This document shows, piece by piece, positions 1 through 9,636 of a stretch of 64,000 nucleotides of DNA (its first letter is position 1; the number at the start of each line of letters is the position of its first letter). Source of the DNA: a virus; IMG/VR virus record IMGVR_UViG_3300025849_000025, positions 16,100 to 80,099 of that record, one strand, 5' to 3'. Below the pieces are notes generated by a model that was given only the letters and a program-made list of their open reading frames with translations, had not been told where the DNA came from and made no database searches. The position numbers were made by a program, and so were the translations under genes.

Positions 1-1208
1 ATAACCCCAAGATGTGAGTAAGTGTTCGTTGCACCAATTCTATTGTTATTGGCTTCTGTGATATAGCCATAGAGTAGGATATGGCGACAATGCATTTCAT
101 CAATCATGTTCCATCCATGACCACCCTTTGGAGAAAGAACTGGTCTTAGAATAGCTCTTACGTCAATAGAAATCGGGTCTTCTGGATCAAAGTCAAATGT
201 AGGATCAGTAATCGATGCTGTCACATTTGTGTAACCAGAACCTTGTTCTAGAATCAACAGAGAAGAAATGTTGCCATTTATGACATTAGGAAGCGCCTTC
301 GCACCAGTACCGTCACCTTTTATAACACACGTTGGTACGATAGTAAATGTGGAGCCATTCAACACACCATCAGCGAGAGGTGTTCCCTCAACTCCAATCT
401 TACCGTATTGAACTCCTATTTGAAATTCGTAAGAGGTGATCACGTAAAGGTTTGACGGTCCACCATCTGGGTTAGTCACATATATCGACATGCCAGTGTA
501 GAAGTTTTTGATTTGATTTATACCTGTGGCTCTTACTGTTAATGTACCATCGTTACTAGGAGCCGCCATGAGGAAGCCACTGATAGATGGGTATCCAGCA
601 TTGTCAACAGGATTTTCAACGAAAATATCACTAATTTCTGAGCCATAAACAACATTGTTAGCATCAGCATTTGGGTCTGGATTGACTACTACATCAGCCG
701 CAAGAGGAATAAAACCAACTGCGTTGTATGCTTCGAATTCTGATGGGGTGATTGCATACATAAACTTCCAAACATAATTGTCGGCTGTTCTGTATATTTG
801 CCCTTCAGTGAATGGGTTCCAGTTTGGGGGTGCTGTAGATTTTCCGTCGTTATTATTGAACAAGCATTTGAACACACGATAATCGCCAGTGTCATTGTTT
901 GTAGGTCCGACAACTGAATAGAACTTTTCGTCAGTCATATCCTTCTGGTCGTCGTACTGAACGTAAACTTGATCTTTCTGCCAAGGATGGTACTTGATCA
1001 TGAATTTAGTATCTGAACCAAGAACTTTCTTACCAAAAACTGTATTTTCTAAAAATTGATTTTTACTGCCTTGGGAGTCAGTCGCAGAGATACGATCCGT
1101 ACCTTGAAATACAGAAGATACGAATACATAAAAATCATTATCTAAAATGTCTGCATAGAACATTCTAGTTGTATCACTTTTTAATTTACTTGTCAATACC
1201 TCAGTCAT
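1..1208 (-). CDS. gp8: Baseplate wedge protein, gp8-like (3' end outside window)
   Basis: Open frame from an ATG at 1208 running off the left edge, giving at least 402 residues. The ATG follows an AGGTG-type ribosome site and lies 26 bases after a minus-strand TATAAATA box. The opening part resembles T4 gp8: a short N-terminal helix, a 'KYHPW' segment, and a 'YVWKFMYAI' motif matching the 'YVWEYLFEI' region of T4 gp8. gp8 is a structural subunit of the six baseplate wedges. It is followed downstream by other baseplate and fibre genes on the same strand, which fits. The C-terminus cannot be judged. Another wedge or fibre-connector protein is the alternative. Confidence 0.6.
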   Translation of the reverse strand, partial: MTEVLTSKLKSDTTRMFYADILDNDFYVFVSSVFQGTDRISATDSQGSKNQFLENTVFGKKVLGSDTKFMIKYHPWQKDQVYVQYDDQKDMTDEKFYSVVGPTNNDTGDYRVFKCLFNNNDGKSTAPPNWNPFTEGQIYRTADNYVWKFMYAITPSEFEAYNAVGFIPLAADVVVNPDPNADANNVVYGSEISDIFVENPVDNAGYPSISGFLMAAPSNDGTLTVRATGINQIKNFYTGMSIYVTNPDGGPSNLYVITSYEFQIGVQYGKIGVEGTPLADGVLNGSTFTIVPTCVIKGDGTGAKALPNVINGNISSLLILEQGSGYTNVTASITDPTFDFDPEDPISIDVRAILRPVLSPKGGHGWNMIDEMHCRHILLYGYITEANNNRIGATNTYSHLGV

Positions 1209-1233
1209 ATCACCTGCACCTGTTCTTTTCTAA

Positions 1234-1241
1234 TATTTATA
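1234..1241 (-). promoter_or_regulatory. Late promoter TATAAATA before gp8-like gene
   Basis: Exact T4-type late promoter octamer on the minus strand, 26 bases before the ATG at 1208. gp55, the sigma factor that reads this box, is encoded in the window. Confidence 0.65.
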
Positions 1242-1251
1242 AGCAATTGCA

Positions 1252-3828
1252 TCAACCTCTTCTACGAATACGTGGACGTGGGTGTGTTTTTCCAGAAGTT
1301 GGTCTTTTTCTAAAGTTTTTTTGGGGAAAAGTTGTTCCAGTAATTGCTCTTTGGTTAATCCATCTCAAGTATTTATTCGGAGCGCCTTGAAGACTATCTC
1401 TATCCATTGGATCATCTGCTTCAGTGTCAGCCATTTGATCTGAATTGGCGTTATCTATAAGCCATTGCTGAGCCTCTGCTTGTGTCATATTAGGCCAACT
1501 CTCTGCCAAAATAGCAACAACACCAGCAACCTGAGGTCCTGACATACTCGTTCCTTGATACTTACCAAGATCATAATTGTCATCTCTAGGATCATCGACA
1601 CCACCAGACAACAAACTACTTTGGATGCCTTCACCAGCAGCGAAAATATCTACCTGATTACCACAGTTACTAAAGTTAGCCTTGTCTTCATTGACATCAT
1701 TCGATGTTGCGCCAACGTTAATTACAGGGGCATAACCTGCACCAGAACCAGTACCTCTGTGCAAATTCCAAGTATAATCAAAGCCATTGAAAACCATGTT
1801 ATATGTATTATTATAATCTTGATCAGATGAGTTTACTGTCTTCCAAGAAGCATTACCAGCAGATGCAACAATAATAATGCCATCATCAATAGCATCTTGC
1901 ATATCAGCATTGCGAGAGGTGAAGTAGTTTGGGATGTCCATCTGTAGAGTTGGAGCGTAAAACCCACGATCACGTAATTCTTGCGTTGTCAAAGAACGAC
2001 CTGGGTTAAAGTCAGTCCCACGATAGTTTGCCCTTGTAACTTGACCTGTTGTGTAACTACCATTGTAATTTGTCGTGATAGTAGAGCCATAACTGTTGTT
2101 TGTAACAGTAGGATTTCTACGACCAGTCTCTGGATTAATAGGTTTGCTATTATGCCAAGCACGTATATAATCCCACATAAGCGACGATGAGAGCGAGTTT
2201 GGGTTAGTACCATACGGACTTATATTATAGATGTCTGCGTCTCTAGCCCACCCCTGTGAGTTCCCAGCGACTGTTCCTGCGCAGTGTGTGCCATGGTTGT
2301 TATCACCTGTTCTTTCAGCGTTGCCACTGTCAATGTAAGGTGTATATGTGTAAGTCCCATTACTACCACCAGTCACTGAATTTGTCAATGAGAACCAGTT
2401 GAATTGTTTTACACGAGATGACACAGCATAACCAGAAACGCCTGCATCGTTATCTTGGAATATACTTCTTAATGTAGTGAAGTTTGGCTTTGTCAACACT
2501 GGATCGATGTATGTATTAAACAGAGCATATCCTAATGGGTTGTACGTCTGAATATTACTTGGCGTTCTCATAGTGTCAGCCCATTCTGGTGCGAGACTAC
2601 CCCCATCCCAGAATTCACTCATCTCCCACATATTAAAGTTAAGAAGATATAGATATTCTTTGTAAGCTACTTCTGCTTGTTCAGCATTTGTATTCCAGTT
2701 AGGTGCATAATCTGTAGGATCAAAGTAACTACCATTAATAGCTTCTGACATAGCAAGATGTAAAGCTGTATTAGCAAAACCAGAGTTTTCAGATGCAACC
2801 CAATTCAATGCTACGTCTGAACCATCAACCGCACCTGGCAAACCAAATAAATGGATTGTGTGCATAAGGTGTTCTACGATTTCTTCCACATCAGTATCAC
2901 CAACAGATGGTGACGGACCAGAAACGTTTCTATACCAAACCATATCGTTATGAACGTGTGTATCTAAGAAATTTTGATACCCCACATAAGAGTTAATGTT
3001 TTCATCAAGCAAGAAGTTTGGTTCATACTGTCCACCGCCGCCATAAGCAACACGTTGTGCTGTAGGTAAACCTGCATGCGTAGTGCCTGGCTCTCCTTTT
3101 AGAGTGGATATTAATTTCTTTTGAGCATCTAAGTTGACATTGTTGCCATCTGGATCGATCATTAGATCGACAACCCTTGCTGTCTTTCTAGCCCATTCAT
3201 CTGGTACAGCAATTTGACCACCAGCAGCACCTGCAATAACAATTTTTAACCCATTGACAGTAACTGACCTATCAAATAATGCACTGTTTGTGTTGTCGTT
3301 TACTAAGTTGCCTTTGAAGTGTGCTGTCTCTCTTGGTTTAAATTCTGGATGTGCTGGGTCGATGTGTCCATCAACAATAACAACATCAACATTTTTACCT
3401 GAGGCAGTGACTGTTAGATCATCAATGTAAGTATTAGTTCCGTTAGAACCCCAATTAGCTCTGTTGGCATCTTCGCTGTGTCTCAACAATCCCCAGTTGT
3501 GGTCTGTTGCGTCTGTAAACCAATCCTTTGAGAATTTCTCGTTTACCATTTTCCAACCAGCAGGTCTTGTGGTAAGATCAATCATCTCAGCAAGTTCGAC
3601 GTCCCATACTCTAGGATCGTTCTTCAACTCTTGTGCTTCTTCGTGAGTTAGCATGTAATGCGTGTTACGGCTTATTACTCTTCTGTTTGCAACTTCAACA
3701 GCACGTTTTGGAAAAGAAGGCTCAACGTCATATACATGAGCCGCACTTTCCTGCGCTTCAATGTCACCATAGAATTCTTCGAGATCATCCTTGTTATGCA
3801 AGGTGACGATATACTCATGCAACGGCAT
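1252..3828 (-). CDS. Subtilisin-like (S8) serine protease, virion-associated
   Basis: 858 residues. All catalytic elements of peptidase family S8 are visible: Asp153 in 'VIVDGH', His512 in 'NHGTHCAG', oxyanion Asn659 in 'ASAGN', Ser761 in 'GTSMSGP'. Asp and His are about 360 residues apart, whereas in subtilisin they are about 30 apart, so a large domain is inserted (roughly residues 165-490, with a His-rich stretch near 318-326). There is no signal peptide. A GGAGG ribosome site precedes the ATG. It sits between gp8-like and fibre genes in a late block, so it is probably a tail or baseplate component that cuts a host surface protein or processes virion proteins. The target is unknown. Confidence 0.85.
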   Translation of the reverse strand: MPLHEYIVTLHNKDDLEEFYGDIEAQESAAHVYDVEPSFPKRAVEVANRRVISRNTHYMLTHEEAQELKNDPRVWDVELAEMIDLTTRPAGWKMVNEKFSKDWFTDATDHNWGLLRHSEDANRANWGSNGTNTYIDDLTVTASGKNVDVVIVDGHIDPAHPEFKPRETAHFKGNLVNDNTNSALFDRSVTVNGLKIVIAGAAGGQIAVPDEWARKTARVVDLMIDPDGNNVNLDAQKKLISTLKGEPGTTHAGLPTAQRVAYGGGGQYEPNFLLDENINSYVGYQNFLDTHVHNDMVWYRNVSGPSPSVGDTDVEEIVEHLMHTIHLFGLPGAVDGSDVALNWVASENSGFANTALHLAMSEAINGSYFDPTDYAPNWNTNAEQAEVAYKEYLYLLNFNMWEMSEFWDGGSLAPEWADTMRTPSNIQTYNPLGYALFNTYIDPVLTKPNFTTLRSIFQDNDAGVSGYAVSSRVKQFNWFSLTNSVTGGSNGTYTYTPYIDSGNAERTGDNNHGTHCAGTVAGNSQGWARDADIYNISPYGTNPNSLSSSLMWDYIRAWHNSKPINPETGRRNPTVTNNSYGSTITTNYNGSYTTGQVTRANYRGTDFNPGRSLTTQELRDRGFYAPTLQMDIPNYFTSRNADMQDAIDDGIIIVASAGNASWKTVNSSDQDYNNTYNMVFNGFDYTWNLHRGTGSGAGYAPVINVGATSNDVNEDKANFSNCGNQVDIFAAGEGIQSSLLSGGVDDPRDDNYDLGKYQGTSMSGPQVAGVVAILAESWPNMTQAEAQQWLIDNANSDQMADTEADDPMDRDSLQGAPNKYLRWINQRAITGTTFPQKNFRKRPTSGKTHPRPRIRRRG

Positions 3829-3829
3829 A

Positions 3830-4405
3830 TTATGCCTCCAATTGAAGTACGTTTAATGTGACAACAACCGTTCCCGCCGATCCAGATTTGTTAGTAACTG
3901 CACATGGAATATTAGTTGTTGGAGTTGCTTCCATGTTAAAACCCATTGCAGATGGAGACATCAAAACAGTCTCTGCACCTGTTGTGATTACCTCTGCGAT
4001 AACACCAGCATCTGGTGATGGGTCTGCCGTCTCAAGTCTGGATGCATCGGAAGTTCTGCTTGTACCGTTTGAATAAATTCTCACCCAAGCCGCTTTGTCA
4101 GTTGTGATCGATAGTAGTGCGTATCCTTTAAAGCCTACGATATCAAGATTGTTTGTAGCACCATCAGCCAATGAAGGTGTGGTTCCTACTTTACTTGATC
4201 TTGACTGAAGACTTGAACCTTCACTTCCACCACCGCCACCAGTAAATTCTGAACCGTTGACATAGATTGCGCCTGTAATATTCACCCCAGCGGCAGTCGT
4301 TTCCATTTTATTCACACCGCTGTGTGTCAAGATAACAGAGTTTGCCGTTGCGTTGACAATGATTTTGTCGTTATTATAGTTATTAATGTTCATTGGTTTT
4401 GCCAT
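3830..4405 (-). CDS. Virion structural protein, probable tail fibre or appendage
   Basis: 191 residues, rich in Gly, Ser and Thr, with a poly-Gly linker near residue 57 and beta-type sequence after it. No catalytic motif. It begins 'MAKPMNINNYNND', a short-repeat N-terminus typical of phage fibre proteins that read a gene-specific coordinate label. It is one base from the protease gene and one base from the next fibre gene, so it is translated in the same late operon. A tail fibre or baseplate appendage is inferred from composition and position only. Confidence 0.5.
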   Translation of the reverse strand: MAKPMNINNYNNDKIIVNATANSVILTHSGVNKMETTAAGVNITGAIYVNGSEFTGGGGGSEGSSLQSRSSKVGTTPSLADGATNNLDIVGFKGYALLSITTDKAAWVRIYSNGTSRTSDASRLETADPSPDAGVIAEVITTGAETVLMSPSAMGFNMEATPTTNIPCAVTNKSGSAGTVVVTLNVLQLEA

Positions 4406-4406
4406 C

Positions 4407-5156
4407 TTAGTATCCTGACGCTGTTACGAATATTGGAACACTTGTATAGGTAATTTGACCTACACATCTCACGAAAGTGTTATTAGGTATGCCTGAGTTT
4501 GGAGCCTTGACTGTAACAGTAAATGTTATTACACCATTATTAACTGTCTCTGCAACTTCTACACTATTGAATATATCTTCAGAACCTACACCCATTTCCA
4601 TGACATCATATGTTCCACCTTCTACACGGCTGAACAAAACTTCCATCGTTCTGTATTCATCGTTCCCATTAGTATTAGCTATTAGAGTTAGAAGAATTTT
4701 ACCGCCACTCGTATATCTGTCCAATATTTTGGTATACACAACACCAAGAATTTCACTGTTGGCAACGTTAGATGGTGGGATGACATCCTGTAGTGTCGCA
4801 GAAATTGTATCGTTTATGACAAAGGGGATTACTTGGTCAAGACTGTTTACCTGTCCGTATGTAAACGAACCTGTGACTGTACTATCTTGGATTGAAACCG
4901 CACCAACCTGATCAACGAAAGAGAAATTACCACTTCCGTCAGTAGCCAAAATTTGGTTGTTCGAGCCATCCGTGATACTAAAATCTTCGATGCTCGTTGG
5001 CTTATCAGACAAATCAGTATAACTACCAGAAAATGCCGCCGCATCAGCGTTATACAATTCGGTGAAGTTTGCATTTACCTTTTGGAATGCGTTTCTTAAC
5101 GGATCGCCTGTACCGTCGTTATCGGCAGTACCTGTATTTACAATTTGCTTAGCCAT
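4407..5156 (-). CDS. Tail fibre-like structural protein
   Basis: 249 residues. The N-terminus carries 'DPLRNAFQKVNANFTELY', a motif common at the start of fibre and collar proteins of marine phages. The rest is beta-rich with no enzyme motif. Start is set by an AGGAG ribosome site, and a GATAAATA late-promoter variant lies 25 bases upstream. It is probably the first gene of a small late unit with the two fibre/protease genes that follow. Confidence 0.6.
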   Translation of the reverse strand: MAKQIVNTGTADNDGTGDPLRNAFQKVNANFTELYNADAAAFSGSYTDLSDKPTSIEDFSITDGSNNQILATDGSGNFSFVDQVGAVSIQDSTVTGSFTYGQVNSLDQVIPFVINDTISATLQDVIPPSNVANSEILGVVYTKILDRYTSGGKILLTLIANTNGNDEYRTMEVLFSRVEGGTYDVMEMGVGSEDIFNSVEVAETVNNGVITFTVTVKAPNSGIPNNTFVRCVGQITYTSVPIFVTASGY

Positions 5157-5180
5157 GTTTGCTCCTAAAGTCTTTTTACT

Positions 5181-5188
5181 TATTTATC
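5181..5188 (-). promoter_or_regulatory. Late promoter variant GATAAATA
   Basis: One mismatch from TATAAATA, minus strand, 25 bases before the ATG at 5156. The same variant recurs before three other genes at similar spacing. Confidence 0.45.
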
Positions 5189-5191
5189 TGT

Positions 5192-7429
5192 TTATACTAC
5201 GTCAGCTTTGAGGTTAACTGTATCTACAGAAATAGTAGTTCTATCTGATGAGTATTTAATTGCTACGTCTGGTTGGTTCGGACCCACGATCTCAGGTCCA
5301 CCAATTAGTTGGTCTTCTTTCTTAGAAACATAGAACCTATGTCCCAAACCAACTTCTGCTTTCTTCTTGTAAACGAACCTACCAAAAAGTCTCGTACCAG
5401 CAAGGTGGACGTTCTTTTTAAGAGTTTCTTCGTATACGCTAAGATCAACCGTGGATAAAATTTCATATGAGAATTCTTGGTATAGATTACTGTCGTGTAT
5501 TTTATTGCGAGAGTCGTAATATTTACCGTCTTTGTAACCGTTGATATGACTTGTTTCGCTACCCCAGAAACCTGCTGTAATGCCTTGAGAATCAGCTTTG
5601 AGTGTGCCTCTTGCTTGTTTCTCGCCAGCATCGTTTACAAGGAAAACAGTTTCGCCATCTAGGTAACCAAACCCAGAATTGTTAACCTTAACTGCCGAAA
5701 TTCTTCCTGTGGCAAACTGCGTTTTCGATCTCATATCCGCATTAGCGCCAAATGCTTCTGATGTGTAATCTCTTTCAGATGCCGTGACACTATAGCTAGT
5801 ACCCTTGTGTTGAATAGGAGTTGTTTCAAAACCATAATAAGCATAAGGTCTGACTTTAATAAAAGAACGATCTGTATCGATGCCTGTGATAACACCATTC
5901 ACTCCACTGTCAGATTGTGATATTGCATCACCAACAGAGAACGAAGCACTAAGAACTGGCATGATTAGAATTTGCTCATATCTATCAAATGCAATCATAA
6001 CTGGATCGCGCACTAACGAGAACACGTCGTTTGTATAGTCTTCGCCTGGGTTGACGTTCACAAATGAATCAATAGTACCAATTTCAAATGGCGAGAGGTT
6101 GAATGCTTGATTTAAAGGTGTGCTTAAATTAACTGGATCAGCCGTGCCGCTCATTGTTGCTGTTGCTGGGGGATCGTTATAATTCGTTGCATCAATTGCA
6201 ACTGACAAAAATGGTGACATCAAATCAGTAATTAGATTAACAGTTTCAATATTGGAAAGGCTCTCTACCTTAACATCAGTGTCTAAAGTAGTGTCTGGAT
6301 ACAAATCACCTGGAGAGCTATTGTTCTTTGCAGAAACTGTGTAGATGCCGCTGATAGTCACGTTTGGTGTTCTATCTAATGTAGTAATAGCTCTGCTAAT
6401 ATTAAACTCATCCCCATCATCCATCTTAATACCAACGGCTGATGCGTTCTGACCAATTACTGTACCTATGTTGCCACCAGTGTCAGTAAGTCTTTCCATG
6501 TTTGTAAAGCTAAAGTCTGGGTTGTCCAACACAAGAACTTGATTAGAGACTTCTAGTCTAGTATTCTGTATCGTATAACCAAAGCCCCCATCTGTCAATG
6601 TGTAATCAACGATGCCTGTAAATTCGTCTTCGGTATCAGTTACGATAACTTTACCGCCATTACCATATTCACTTTCAATAGAGAATTGATCACCGATAGC
6701 ATTACCTGTCGTACCACCATAATCCAAGTCGATGTGCATTGCCGAAGCAGAACCATTCAAAACACCAAACGAAATGTCTTGACCATCAATTCTAGCCATG
6801 ATATTATCGTACTTGGCAAACATACCTCTTACGTTAGTAAGATAGAGGATTGGAGTTAGTGTTCCGTTTAATAGAATGAAGTTAATCTTATCTACAGCCG
6901 CCTTAGCATTTGACGTAGAACCTACAATATTCTTAGCTAATAGATCACTGTACTGGTAATAGACATCATCATCTCTTCCATAGAAAACCCCACTATTAGG
7001 AACCATCTGAAGATATGTACCAGTCTGCCATTTAGAGTCGGATGGTTTCAAAACAAATTGTGCTGGATTGTTGATCTCAACATCTTCGTCATAAAAAAGT
7101 CTAAAGAATATAATGATACCACTCTCAGAACCTTTTCTTCTGTAAAGGTCTAAGATGTTCTTAACTACAATTCTTACACTAGAGTCTTCGAGCATTGGAA
7201 GATCGCTCAAGAACTTCTTCTGGAAGAAAATAATCATACTATTAAGAGTAGTCGAAATATCTCTATATTCAAACATACGTCTTGAGTTGTAGATACCCTG
7301 ATTAGGTGTAGTTTCTAAGAACTCATAGTAGTCCTGTACAAGCTGAACCAACTCAGCATTTTCCTCACGATATATCGCAGGAAACTGTTGAGGTATCTTA
7401 AATGCTATTTTCTTTTCGATTTCTGACAT
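5192..7429 (-). CDS. Large virion structural protein, probable baseplate wedge
   Basis: 745 residues. The N-terminal 120 residues are helical ('FPAIYREENAELVQLVQDYY', then a basic helix 'NILDLYRRKGSESG'), followed by a long beta-rich region with repeated 'GFGY' turns. This pattern, and its position directly after gp6 with a TAATG stop/start overlap, match a large protein found next to gp6 in marine T4-like phages and usually treated as a baseplate component. No enzyme motif is visible. It may replace T4 gp7 or gp10. The assignment is positional. Confidence 0.55.
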   Translation of the reverse strand: MSEIEKKIAFKIPQQFPAIYREENAELVQLVQDYYEFLETTPNQGIYNSRRMFEYRDISTTLNSMIIFFQKKFLSDLPMLEDSSVRIVVKNILDLYRRKGSESGIIIFFRLFYDEDVEINNPAQFVLKPSDSKWQTGTYLQMVPNSGVFYGRDDDVYYQYSDLLAKNIVGSTSNAKAAVDKINFILLNGTLTPILYLTNVRGMFAKYDNIMARIDGQDISFGVLNGSASAMHIDLDYGGTTGNAIGDQFSIESEYGNGGKVIVTDTEDEFTGIVDYTLTDGGFGYTIQNTRLEVSNQVLVLDNPDFSFTNMERLTDTGGNIGTVIGQNASAVGIKMDDGDEFNISRAITTLDRTPNVTISGIYTVSAKNNSSPGDLYPDTTLDTDVKVESLSNIETVNLITDLMSPFLSVAIDATNYNDPPATATMSGTADPVNLSTPLNQAFNLSPFEIGTIDSFVNVNPGEDYTNDVFSLVRDPVMIAFDRYEQILIMPVLSASFSVGDAISQSDSGVNGVITGIDTDRSFIKVRPYAYYGFETTPIQHKGTSYSVTASERDYTSEAFGANADMRSKTQFATGRISAVKVNNSGFGYLDGETVFLVNDAGEKQARGTLKADSQGITAGFWGSETSHINGYKDGKYYDSRNKIHDSNLYQEFSYEILSTVDLSVYEETLKKNVHLAGTRLFGRFVYKKKAEVGLGHRFYVSKKEDQLIGGPEIVGPNQPDVAIKYSSDRTTISVDTVNLKADVV

Positions 7430-9219
7430 TATTTCATCTCAATTAGATTGATTGTTACGTCTGTGTCTTTCACAGTAAATATTCTACCATTCGGGGCAGT
7501 AATATCGTTCTTTACTGTACTAGCCATGAATTTAATACCAGAACCAGTATATCCGTCTGTGATGAAGCCCACCAAGTTGACTTCTCCTGTATCGTAGTCT
7601 ACAGTACCAATAGAAGGCTTAACCACTTTAGGGTTAGCAACATCACTCGTAATGATTTGAATTTTGCCAACACCATCATCTTGCAAGTAAACATTTGATC
7701 CGTTATACGAGAATACACCAGTTTTAATTGCTGGTTTGTATGTCTCAAATCCTCTTTCCTCATCAAAAGGATAAGGTTTGATCAACTTAGCAACAAATTT
7801 AAATGTTGGATTTAGAGATACGTTAGTTGCTGGAGAGTATTCGATGTAAGGCATTACAGAAATGTCGTTACTTGTCACAGAAATGTCGATATTGTCTATT
7901 GCCGCTGAAAGGGCAGAAACTCTTAACTGAGTATTGAAGTCATCAAGATACTGTGTGTTATAATCCGCAATGGCATTTCTCGCTAGTGTTTCGATGTCAC
8001 CAGAAGACTTGCGTGTTAGCTTAGGATTGTAATACAAGTCAACAACCGCACAACCATACATGAATTTAGTTGCAACGAATATAGGTTCAATTGCAAGTGG
8101 ACTTCTTTCTCTAAGATATTCAATATATGTATTTGAAAGTGTGTTAGAAAGACTTTCTTGTCCTTGTCCAAGGTATACAGAAATAGCAACCTTACCAAAC
8201 TTTGGTGGGTCAAGGTCTTCACCGCCATAAGCCGCAACTGCTTGGATTTCTGGGAATTGTGTTTTCAAAAGAATTTCGTAATCAGATGTTGTAACCGCAC
8301 GTTCTTGAATTTGCAAACTTTTGGGGGCAAAGTATCTAATGCTTTCGATGCTTTCTCTCTCAGCACCACCAGCAGCATTTTGCGTGGTTGTCACTACGGC
8401 ACTACCGAAGCTAGTAGCCATTGAGAATGACTTAGCACCGTTACCTTCAGTACCAGAAGTAATTCTGTATCTTACTCTAATGTCCTCAAACTCTTCTGGT
8501 TGGAAGCCAAAAACATTGTTTCCGAAATAAATTGTATAACGACCATCGTAATATGGTTCGATGTAGAATACTTTATCTGTTGCCCCAACACCAAAGATGT
8601 CATTCTTACGCAAGAATACGTTTTCGTTTTCTGTAGCTTCAGCGTCAACAAACACTGCAATGGATTCTGTGTCAGAATTTTCATTCGAGAGTACCACACG
8701 TAGGATACCATCTTCGTCAACAAAGAAGCCTTCACGTTCGAAACTCGCCAACATTTGACCTTCAAAGATTTCTACGTTCTCTGCTACGAATGTATTAGGC
8801 GCAGTTTTCTTAGCAACATATGCTTGATTAGTAACAAACTCAAAGTTTTCACCATTGTGTATGGTTGTAAATGGCTGATACTGTGGTATCGTAATAGATT
8901 GTCCTGTCGCTGTCGAATCTGTGAATGTAACTGCCACAACAGCTTTTGCTGATCTTCGGCTTCGTGGAAGGTAGTTCAATTCTTTGGCATGTGAAACAAC
9001 AGAGTTGCGCATCACGGCAGAGTCAAGGAACATCTCGTTAATTGCCATGTTGGTATAGAAGTTGTTTTGGAATGTGTTGTAAGCCAAGACGTCAAGCATC
9101 ACAGACATGTTCGACCCATCGAAGTTATAGTCTTTGAACTGTGTCTGAGTTTGCAGATAATCTTTGAATTGTTCCTTTACTGCTTCAAAGTCTAATTCTG
9201 AAATGTTTAGCTTAACCAT
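7429..9219 (-). CDS. gp6: Baseplate wedge subunit gp6
   Basis: 596 residues, close to T4 gp6 (660). The N-terminus ('LDFEAVKEQFKDYL', 'NMSVMLDVLAYNTFQNNFY', 'LNYLPRS') is the conserved gp6/BppJ-type start found in marine T4-like phages. gp6 forms the ring that ties the six wedges together and rearranges on sheath contraction. It lies directly after gp25, its partner in the wedge core, with the gp25 stop and the gp6 start adjacent (TAAATG). An AGAGG ribosome site overlaps the end of gp25. Confidence 0.88.
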   Translation of the reverse strand: MVKLNISELDFEAVKEQFKDYLQTQTQFKDYNFDGSNMSVMLDVLAYNTFQNNFYTNMAINEMFLDSAVMRNSVVSHAKELNYLPRSRRSAKAVVAVTFTDSTATGQSITIPQYQPFTTIHNGENFEFVTNQAYVAKKTAPNTFVAENVEIFEGQMLASFEREGFFVDEDGILRVVLSNENSDTESIAVFVDAEATENENVFLRKNDIFGVGATDKVFYIEPYYDGRYTIYFGNNVFGFQPEEFEDIRVRYRITSGTEGNGAKSFSMATSFGSAVVTTTQNAAGGAERESIESIRYFAPKSLQIQERAVTTSDYEILLKTQFPEIQAVAAYGGEDLDPPKFGKVAISVYLGQGQESLSNTLSNTYIEYLRERSPLAIEPIFVATKFMYGCAVVDLYYNPKLTRKSSGDIETLARNAIADYNTQYLDDFNTQLRVSALSAAIDNIDISVTSNDISVMPYIEYSPATNVSLNPTFKFVAKLIKPYPFDEERGFETYKPAIKTGVFSYNGSNVYLQDDGVGKIQIITSDVANPKVVKPSIGTVDYDTGEVNLVGFITDGYTGSGIKFMASTVKNDITAPNGRIFTVKDTDVTINLIEMK

Positions 9220-9636
9220 TTATCTGGTCCTCTCTAAAAATACATCAACTGATATAGGTTGTTGATTATTTAAAATATAAAATTGAATTCTAATTCTGAC
9301 TACATTATCGTCTAGGTTTGACGAAACTTCCACATCAATTATCTCTGCCCTTGGTTCGTGCAACTCAAGGGTTGTGCGTACTTGGTCTTCGATTAGAGTC
9401 AAAACTCCTGGAGTGATGTTCTCGAACAACATAGCTCTAAGATTGCCGCCAATTGTTGGTTGCATAAGTCTTTCGCCACGATCAGTGAGAAGAATGTTTC
9501 GTATAGATTCCTTAACACTATCTTCATCTTTGAATACTGTTAAGTCTTGAGACAATGGGCTGATCTCAAGGTCTTTCTTGAAATCAGAATAAATTGAAAT
9601 CTTCTTCTGTCTATTTGATATTAAATTTACTACCAT
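9220..9636 (-). CDS. gp25: Baseplate wedge subunit gp25
   Basis: 138 residues from the ATG at 9636; T4 gp25 has 132. The core 'RNILLTDRGERLMQP' and 'EPRAEIIDVEV' match the GPW/gp25 family, in which the conserved 'EPR' turn contacts gp6 and gp53. The upstream TTG would add four residues, but the ATG is preceded by GGGG at proper spacing. It overlaps the end of the M15-peptidase gene by seven bases and leads into gp6, the usual wedge gene order. Confidence 0.88.
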   Translation of the reverse strand: MVVNLISNRQKKISIYSDFKKDLEISPLSQDLTVFKDEDSVKESIRNILLTDRGERLMQPTIGGNLRAMLFENITPGVLTLIEDQVRTTLELHEPRAEIIDVEVSSNLDDNVVRIRIQFYILNNQQPISVDVFLERTR

